Assembly (NCBI RefSeq): GCF_028765575.1
Contig: NZ_JARACO010000005.1
Span: forward strand, 118,688 to 182,687
DNA from: Aliivibrio sp. S3MY1
Lineage (GTDB): Bacteria > Pseudomonadota > Gammaproteobacteria > Enterobacterales > Vibrionaceae
Direction: 5' to 3'
Length of the DNA: 64,000 nt
A program made the position numbers and the translations under genes. The notes beneath the pieces were generated by a model. It had not been told where the DNA came from and ran no database searches. It worked only from the letters and a program-made list of their open reading frames with translations. This document shows, one piece after another, positions 58,896 to 64,000 of the stretch (the first letter of the stretch is position 1; the number at the start of each line of letters is the position of its first letter).

Positions 58896-61271
58896 ATGGC
58901 TGAAAAGAAAAAAGCACCCGTAAAGGCTGCGCCTAAAAAGGCGACCGCAAAGAAGAAAGCGCCAACGAAAAAAAAATCAGCGAGTAAGAAAAAAGCACAA
59001 ACGTCACGTCCTTTTTGGAAAGGGCTGATGATACTCGGTTTTAAATTAAGCCTTGTCATGCTCGCTATTTTATTTATTGCTGGTATCTATTTAGATACCG
59101 TGGTTAAGAAGCGCTTTGATGGTCAGTTATTTAGCTTGCCAACGGTTGTCTATAGCCGCGTATTGACGCTATCACCTGGACAGAATATTAGCTTACAAAC
59201 CGTAACGAGAGAGTTAGATTTATTAAAATATCAGAAAGTTCGTCAACCTCAGAGACCTGGAGAGTATTCGTCATCGTCTACAAAAATTGAATTAATCCGC
59301 CGCCCATTTGAGTTTCAGCAAGGGCCTGAACCCGATCGTCATGTGATGTTGTACTTTAACTCTGATGGTTTACAAAAGATTGAGAACAGAACCGTGAAAA
59401 AGCAAATGGGCTTTTTACAAATTGAACCTCAGTTTTTAGGTATGTTGGATGCTGATGATGATCAACAACGCCTATTTTTACGCAGAGAGCAATTTCCAGA
59501 AGTCATGGTTGATGCTCTATTAGCGACAGAAGATAGAGATTTTTATCAGCACGATGGCGTTTCACCCTTAGCGATTGCTCGTGCGATTGTGGTGAATGCA
59601 AAAGCAGGAAGAACAGTCCAAGGCGGGAGTACATTAACTCAGCAATTGGCGAAAAACCTATTCCTATCTCGTGAGAGAACCTTATGGCGAAAAGTTCGAG
59701 AAGCGTATATTGCTCTGATTTTAGATTATCGTTATAGCAAAGACAGAATATTAGAAGCTTATCTAAATGAAGTCTATCTAGGACAAACGGGGGGAGAGGC
59801 TATTCATGGTTTTGGATTGGCTGCTCAAGTCTATTTTGGACGTCCAATTGAAGAGTTACGGATCGATCAATTGGCTATGCTAGTCGGTATGGTGAAAGGA
59901 CCATCGTATTACAATCCTATGCGTTTTCCTGATCGTGTAAAAGATCGTCGTGATTTGGTATTACGCTTAATGATGCAAGAGGAAATTCTTTCTCCTCGTC
60001 AATACGATATGGCAGCGAGTCGTCCATTGGATGTTAAAAAGCGTGCAAGTATTTCCACCAAGCAACCTGCTTATTTTCAACAGCTAAAGTGGGAGCTAAA
60101 AGAGAAGGCGGGAGAGGCTTATCAACGAGGTGAAGGATTACGAGTATTCACCACACTTGATCCGTTATCGCAGCAAAAAGCAGAAAAAGCCATTGAGCGA
60201 ACAGTACCTCAGTTAGAGAAACGAGTAGGTAAAGGGCTAGAGTCTGCTATGGTGATAGTAGATCGCCAAAGTGGTGAAATTCGAGCGATGATCGGTGGTA
60301 GTAGAACTGGATTTGATGGATTTAATAGGGCGATTAATGCAAAGCGCCCAATTGGATCTTTAGTTAAACCAGCTATTTATTTATCAGCATTGGAAAATCC
60401 GGAAAAATATTCATTAGCCACAACATTAGATGATAAACCAATTTCATTAAAAGGCAGTAAAGGCACAGCGTGGACACCGAGAAACTACGATCGTAAATTT
60501 AGAGGTCAGATCCCTTTGTACTATGCGCTTTCTCGTTCATTAAATGTGCCAACGGTGAATTTAGGTTTAATGGTTGGTCTGAGTAAAGTCAGTGATACTT
60601 TAGTTAAGCTGGGTGTTGATGCCCAGGAGATTAATCAAGTCCCATCAATGTTGCTTGGGTCTATTAGTTTATCGCCATATCAAGTAGCGCAAATGTATCA
60701 AACATTAGGCAACGGCGGACGTAAGTCACCTTTAACGGCGTTAAAAGCCGTTGTAAATACAGACGGGGAATTACTGTATGAAAACTTCCCTCGCTCATCA
60801 CGTGTCGTTCCTGAGCAAGCGACGTGGTTGACTATTTATGGAATGAAAAAAACGGTAAGTGAAGGAACGGCTAGATTTTTGAATAGTAAATACAGTTGGG
60901 CGGCCTTGGCGGGTAAAACAGGAACCAGCAATGATTCACGAGACAGTTGGTATGCAGGTATTGATGGTAGAGAGGTTGCGATCACTTGGCTTGGTCGGGA
61001 TGATAATAAACCAATGAAGTTAACAGGCTCTAGTGGGGCATTAAGAGTTTATGCTGATTATTTAAGTATGCGAACTCCAGAAGCCTATCAATTACAGTGG
61101 CCTAATAAGATCATTACTGCTGGTTTTGATTTAGAAAGTAATAAAACACTAAAAGCAGATTGTGCTGGTAATGTGAAATTACCCATTTGGGATAAAAGCG
61201 GCCAGTATAAAACTGAATGTGAGAAGAAAAATAACCCAGCAGCTTGGCTAACTGATATTTTTGGGCTGTAA
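58896..61271 (+). CDS. mrcB: Bifunctional peptidoglycan synthase PBP1b
   Basis: Class A penicillin-binding protein polymerising and crosslinking peptidoglycan. The 791-residue protein has a strongly basic Lys/Ala tail (residues 2-36), one membrane span (about 46-66), the UB2H domain (about 75-170), the glycosyltransferase domain with catalytic Glu212 in ATEDRDFYQHDG, and the transpeptidase with S488-L-V-K491, S548-L-N550 region and K674-T-G-T677. The basic tail is longer and more repetitive than in E. coli. Confidence 0.96.
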   Translation: MAEKKKAPVKAAPKKATAKKKAPTKKKSASKKKAQTSRPFWKGLMILGFKLSLVMLAILFIAGIYLDTVVKKRFDGQLFSLPTVVYSRVLTLSPGQNISLQTVTRELDLLKYQKVRQPQRPGEYSSSSTKIELIRRPFEFQQGPEPDRHVMLYFNSDGLQKIENRTVKKQMGFLQIEPQFLGMLDADDDQQRLFLRREQFPEVMVDALLATEDRDFYQHDGVSPLAIARAIVVNAKAGRTVQGGSTLTQQLAKNLFLSRERTLWRKVREAYIALILDYRYSKDRILEAYLNEVYLGQTGGEAIHGFGLAAQVYFGRPIEELRIDQLAMLVGMVKGPSYYNPMRFPDRVKDRRDLVLRLMMQEEILSPRQYDMAASRPLDVKKRASISTKQPAYFQQLKWELKEKAGEAYQRGEGLRVFTTLDPLSQQKAEKAIERTVPQLEKRVGKGLESAMVIVDRQSGEIRAMIGGSRTGFDGFNRAINAKRPIGSLVKPAIYLSALENPEKYSLATTLDDKPISLKGSKGTAWTPRNYDRKFRGQIPLYYALSRSLNVPTVNLGLMVGLSKVSDTLVKLGVDAQEINQVPSMLLGSISLSPYQVAQMYQTLGNGGRKSPLTALKAVVNTDGELLYENFPRSSRVVPEQATWLTIYGMKKTVSEGTARFLNSKYSWAALAGKTGTSNDSRDSWYAGIDGREVAITWLGRDDNKPMKLTGSSGALRVYADYLSMRTPEAYQLQWPNKIITAGFDLESNKTLKADCAGNVKLPIWDKSGQYKTECEKKNNPAAWLTDIFGL

Positions 61272-61432
61272 ATAAGTACTTTCTACCATTAATGGCGATT
61301 GATAAGAATTAAGTGATTGCGAAATAAAGTGATGTTTGGTGTTGTCTATCAATGTTTTGTTTGACGAAATGTCATAAAAATAAGCATTCAGTGCATATTT
61401 TCATCAAACAAACTTTTTTTTGTAATTATTAG

Positions 61433-61461
61433 TTGACCTTAATGCCGAAAAGCATTCTAAT
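61433..61461 (+). promoter_or_regulatory. Promoter of the tRNA cluster
   Basis: TTGACC at 61433-61438 and TCTAAT at 61456-61461 with 17 bases between; the predicted start is 4-5 bases before tRNA-Phe. The upstream DNA is AT-rich with a T-run. Confidence 0.6.
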
Positions 61462-61471
61462 ACACCTCGTT

Positions 61472-61547
61472 GCCCGGATAGCTCAGTCGGTAGAGCAGAG
61501 GATTGAAAATCCTCGTGTCGGTGGTTCGATTCCGCCTCCGGGCACCA
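61472..61547 (+). tRNA. tRNA-Phe(GAA)
   Basis: 76 bases with encoded CCA. Acceptor GCCCGGA pairs with TCCGGGC, the anticodon loop is TTGAAAA (anticodon GAA), and the T loop is TTCGATT. First of three tRNAs in one cluster. Confidence 0.97.
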
Positions 61548-61602
61548 TATTAGATTGTTGGTGCTTAGTAAGTTATTAACACGAGCAATAAAAAATTAGT
61601 GT

Positions 61603-61678
<76 letters not shown>

Positions 61679-61708
61679 TTAATTCTCCTTGTGAGACGCA
61701 ACACCTGT

Positions 61709-61784
61709 TCCCTTTTAGTTCAGTTGGTAGAACGCCGGACTGTTAATCCGTATGTCGCTGGTTCAAGTCCAGCAAAGGGAGCCA
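61709..61784 (+). tRNA. tRNA-Asn(GTT)
   Basis: 76 bases with encoded CCA. Acceptor TCCCTTT pairs with AAAGGGA, the anticodon loop is CTGTTAA (anticodon GTT), and the T loop is TTCAAGT. Confidence 0.97.
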
Positions 61785-61790
61785 TACACG

Positions 61791-61821
61791 AAAGCCTCGT
61801 CAGAAATGACGAGGCTTTTTT
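61791..61821 (+). terminator. Terminator of the tRNA cluster
   Basis: AAAGCCTCGTCA / TGACGAGGCTTT stem, GAAA loop, then a T-run. Confidence 0.9.
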
Positions 61822-61921
61822 CGTTTTGGTTATAATATATTCATACATAGAAGCTATTTGAATAACCGGTTTGTCATGGCTGTTTAGAAGCGACACTTCT
61901 TTAGTTATAAATGTTTAGTTA

Positions 61922-61952
61922 TAAAAAAGCACACCAAGGGGTGTGCTATTTA
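61922..61952 (-). terminator. Terminator of the chemoreceptor gene
   Basis: On the minus strand AGCACACC / GGTGTGCT with a 4-base loop is followed by a run of Ts. Confidence 0.8.
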
Positions 61953-61970
61953 TCATTCAATTCTGGTGAA

Positions 61971-63596
61971 CTAGTTTTTCACTCGAAACTTGTTTAACCA
62001 AGTTTCTAAATCATCAGCTAATTCAGTTAGGGTATGAGTGCTTTCTTTACTCTTAGCAACAACTCTTGCCAACTGTTGACCACTTTCTTCAATTATATTT
62101 ACTCGTTGAGTGATATCTTCACTTACGTGTTTCTGTTCTTCAGAAGCACTGGCGATTTGATGGCTCATACTTGATATTGATTCAAGAGAAGTAACTATTT
62201 TCTGTAGAGCGTCTGAAGCATTTTTAGATTCTGAAACGGTATTTTTGCTTGTTTCAGCACAAATCACCATTGTCGAAATAGCGTTACGAGATCCTTCTTG
62301 CAAGTTAGATATCATTTGTTGTATTTCTTTAGTACTGTCTTGAGTTCTTCCTGCTAGGTTGCGTACCTCATCTGCTACAACAGCAAAACCACGTCCTTGC
62401 TCTCCTGCTCGAGCTGCTTCAATTGCGGCGTTCAAAGCAAGTAGATTTGTTTGCTCTGCAATATCCCCAATGACATCAAGAACCTTAACGATACTATTAA
62501 CATCACTATCTAGTTCAGCAACGGCGGTACTAGCTGTATTTAGTTGCTCAGCGAGTCCCTCTATATTATAAACAGTAGCATTGATGAGAGCTTGAGTTTG
62601 AACACTCTGTTTGTCGGCTTCGTCTGTATTGGTTGCGGTTTCTTGTGCTAACTCAGCAACATTGTTGGCTGATGAAGCCATTTCAGTGATTGCCGTAGCT
62701 ATCATTTCTGTTGATTGGTGCTGGCTCTCTGTTAACTGGCTAACCGTACCTGCTCGTGAGTGCACATCTGACAGTTCTGATTTTAACGCTAACATCGATT
62801 GAGTTAGGTGTTGAACTAGAGCTGCTAGTGAGATATTCATGGTTTGAACTGCTTGGTAAATACTGCCTTCTGGTGCTTTTGTTTCAAACTGAGTTACGAT
62901 CTCACCAGATGCTACTGTTTGAATTGCTGCGTGGACATCACGAGGCTCTCCACCAAGTAGTGAGATCATTCGTTTTATCGATATCATTAGGATACTGAAA
63001 ATTAAACTAGCAATAATGAATGCTAAACCAAATTGCCATTGAGCGGTTGCCCAAAAGCGATCATTTACTTCTGTTTCGCCAATTCCTGTTCCAACAATCC
63101 AATTCCAGTCTTGCGTTTTTTCTGCGATAGAAAGTTTTTTATCAATGCTGCCATCAGGCATTTTTAAAGACCAAGTATATTCTGCAATCCCCGTTGGATT
63201 TTTAGAAATAGCATTGTTTAATATTTCTCCCACGCTTTGGCCTTCACTATCTCTAAATTCATGGAAACTAGTACCGTGAAGTTGAGGGTCAAGAGGGGCA
63301 GCTAAAAACATTAAATTCTCATCAGCAACATAAACGTATTCATTATCTTTATAAATGTTATTACGTAAGATAGTAATAGTAAGCTCTTTGGCTTTTTCTT
63401 CTTCAATCTTTCCTTGTTTAACCATCTTTTCCATATTGGAAATCAAATTATACGTGGTTTGAAAGATTTCAGTGACTCGAGCTTTATTATCAAGAGTGCT
63501 TGCTATACGTAATGTCCACAGCACAGTCGCTGTCATTATAATCAGTGAGCATAAAATAATGGTAGCGAGAACGTAAGATTGTGTTTTTAATTTCAT
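61971..63596 (-). CDS. Methyl-accepting chemotaxis protein with Cache sensor
   Basis: Membrane chemoreceptor of 541 residues. The N-terminal span is about 9-30. A periplasmic single-Cache (sCache_2-like) sensor runs about 35-185, with [25 protein letters not shown] and the [11 protein letters not shown] end. A second span (about 187-208) is followed by a short HAMP-like linker ([20 protein letters not shown]) and the signalling domain, whose hairpin tip reads [35 protein letters not shown]. There is no C-terminal CheR-binding pentapeptide. Ligand is unknown; sCache_2 receptors often sense small carboxylates. A sigma28-type promoter lies upstream. Confidence 0.93.
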   Translation of the reverse strand: MKLKTQSYVLATIILCSLIIMTATVLWTLRIASTLDNKARVTEIFQTTYNLISNMEKMVKQGKIEEEKAKELTITILRNNIYKDNEYVYVADENLMFLAAPLDPQLHGTSFHEFRDSEGQSVGEILNNAISKNPTGIAEYTWSLKMPDGSIDKKLSIAEKTQDWNWIVGTGIGETEVNDRFWATAQWQFGLAFIIASLIFSILMISIKRMISLLGGEPRDVHAAIQTVASGEIVTQFETKAPEGSIYQAVQTMNISLAALVQHLTQSMLALKSELSDVHSRAGTVSQLTESQHQSTEMIATAITEMASSANNVAELAQETATNTDEADKQSVQTQALINATVYNIEGLAEQLNTASTAVAELDSDVNSIVKVLDVIGDIAEQTNLLALNAAIEAARAGEQGRGFAVVADEVRNLAGRTQDSTKEIQQMISNLQEGSRNAISTMVICAETSKNTVSESKNASDALQKIVTSLESISSMSHQIASASEEQKHVSEDITQRVNIIEESGQQLARVVAKSKESTHTLTELADDLETWLNKFRVKN

Positions 63597-63639
63597 GCTA
63601 GTTTATCCTAAGAATTATTGAAGCTATGGTGTAAGTTAT

Positions 63640-63666
63640 TTATCGGCTAAATAATACATAAGGTTA
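63640..63666 (-). promoter_or_regulatory. Sigma28 (FliA) promoter of the chemoreceptor gene
   Basis: On the minus strand GCCGATAA (complement of 63640-63647) is a perfect FliA -10 element, and TAAC (63663-63666) lies exactly 15 bases upstream, one change from the -35 core TAAA. Transcription would start about 35-40 bases before the ATG. Confidence 0.75.
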
Positions 63667-63902
63667 ATAAATAACTAATCAATAAATGATTTTTTTATTT
63701 ATATAGCATTTATATTTTTAATCAATGGATCTAAATCATCATTTAATTGGATTTTAAATAGGTAAATTTAGCTTTATTAAGCTGATTGAAAGGGTAAGGT
63801 CATATAATGAGGCATTTCTAGTAGTAAGGTGAGGCATAATTGTGCAATTTGATGCCTATTTATACATTTAAATGGATATTTAATAATAATAAGATAAAAG
63901 GC
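63667..63902. other. AT-rich spacer leading to the rRNA promoter
   Basis: No reading frame, hairpin or repeat stands out apart from two copies of TGAGGCAT (63809 and 63831 areas). The A/T-rich stretch at about 63868-63900 directly before the rRNA promoter has UP-element character. Confidence 0.4.
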
Positions 63903-63930
63903 TTGCCAATGTGATCGAACTCTCTATAAT
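63903..63930 (+). promoter_or_regulatory. Ribosomal RNA operon P1 promoter
   Basis: TTGCCA at 63903-63908 and TATAAT at 63925-63930 with the 16-base spacing usual for rrn P1. They are followed by GCGACCTC and ACTGACACGG, closely matching the start of the E. coli rrn leader (GCGCCACC, ACTGACACGG). An A/T-rich UP-like element precedes it. The leader continues to the window end, so the 16S gene should lie just outside. Confidence 0.85.
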
Positions 63931-64000
63931 GCGACCTCACTGACACGGAGAGCCCATCCCATAAGGGGTTAGCAATCAGGGTTAGTAAGATGGTTTAGGC

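Overview
The window is a stretch of core chromosome from a gammaproteobacterium of the family Vibrionaceae, most likely Aliivibrio (the A. fischeri group). The reasons are the AT-rich base use seen by eye, a TetR-type quorum-sensing master regulator of the LitR/HapR/LuxR family whose leader matches the Qrr sRNA target site, a DciA helicase-loader gene between lpxC and secA, and the gene order hpt, carbonic anhydrase, SulP, ABC pair, panCB, folK, pcnB, gluQRS, dksA, sfsA, hrpB, mrcB. I see no prophage, insertion sequence, integron or CRISPR array. Species assignment is inference.

Layout. 1-3013: end of the cytochrome bc1 operon (petB, cut by the window edge, and petC), then sspAB. 3097-6446 (minus): lpoA, yraN, diaA, dolP. 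6582-7906: rsmI and the RNase P RNA gene rnpB. 8076-24621: the division and cell wall (dcw) cluster rsmH-ftsL-ftsI-murE-murF-mraY-murD-ftsW-murG-murC-ftsQ-ftsA-ftsZ plus lpxC, with no mraZ and no ddl. 24705-28714: dciA (minus), secA, mutT. 28793-34722 (minus): the type IV pilus operon pilABCD running into coaE, zapD and yacG. 35060-36623: nadC (minus) and ampD. 36708-44010: pdhR with two strong operator palindromes, aceE, aceF, lpdA. 44106-45571: litR (minus) and hpt. 45766-45858: a 30-codon small gene with a strong ribosome binding site and its own terminator. 45913-50346: carbonic anhydrase (minus) divergent from a SulP transporter, then an ABC exporter pair. 50414-56347 (minus): panB-panC, folK-pcnB, gluQRS, dksA, sfsA. 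56407-61271: hrpB, mrcB. 61472-61784: tRNA-Phe, tRNA-Thr, tRNA-Asn. 61971-63596 (minus): a chemoreceptor with a FliA-type promoter. 63903-63930: a strong rRNA operon P1 promoter, so a ribosomal RNA operon probably begins just past the window.

How the genes work together. The dcw block makes the peptidoglycan precursor (MurC-MurG, MraY) and the divisome (FtsL, FtsI, FtsW, FtsQ, FtsA, FtsZ). lpoA acts with PBP1a-type synthases, mrcB is the PBP1b synthase, ampD recycles anhydro-muropeptides and zapD bundles FtsZ. The pdhR-aceEF-lpdA block is a complete pyruvate dehydrogenase system under local control. The pilABCD block makes a type IV pilus.

This is mostly well-known core sequence. The items most worth a second look are small: the 30-codon gene at 45766, a 36-codon one-membrane-span reading frame in front of secA, a 74-base multi-stem element at 48544-48617, a probable AUC start codon for pcnB, overlapping hairpins between murC and ftsQ, and the paired PdhR operators 135 bases apart.
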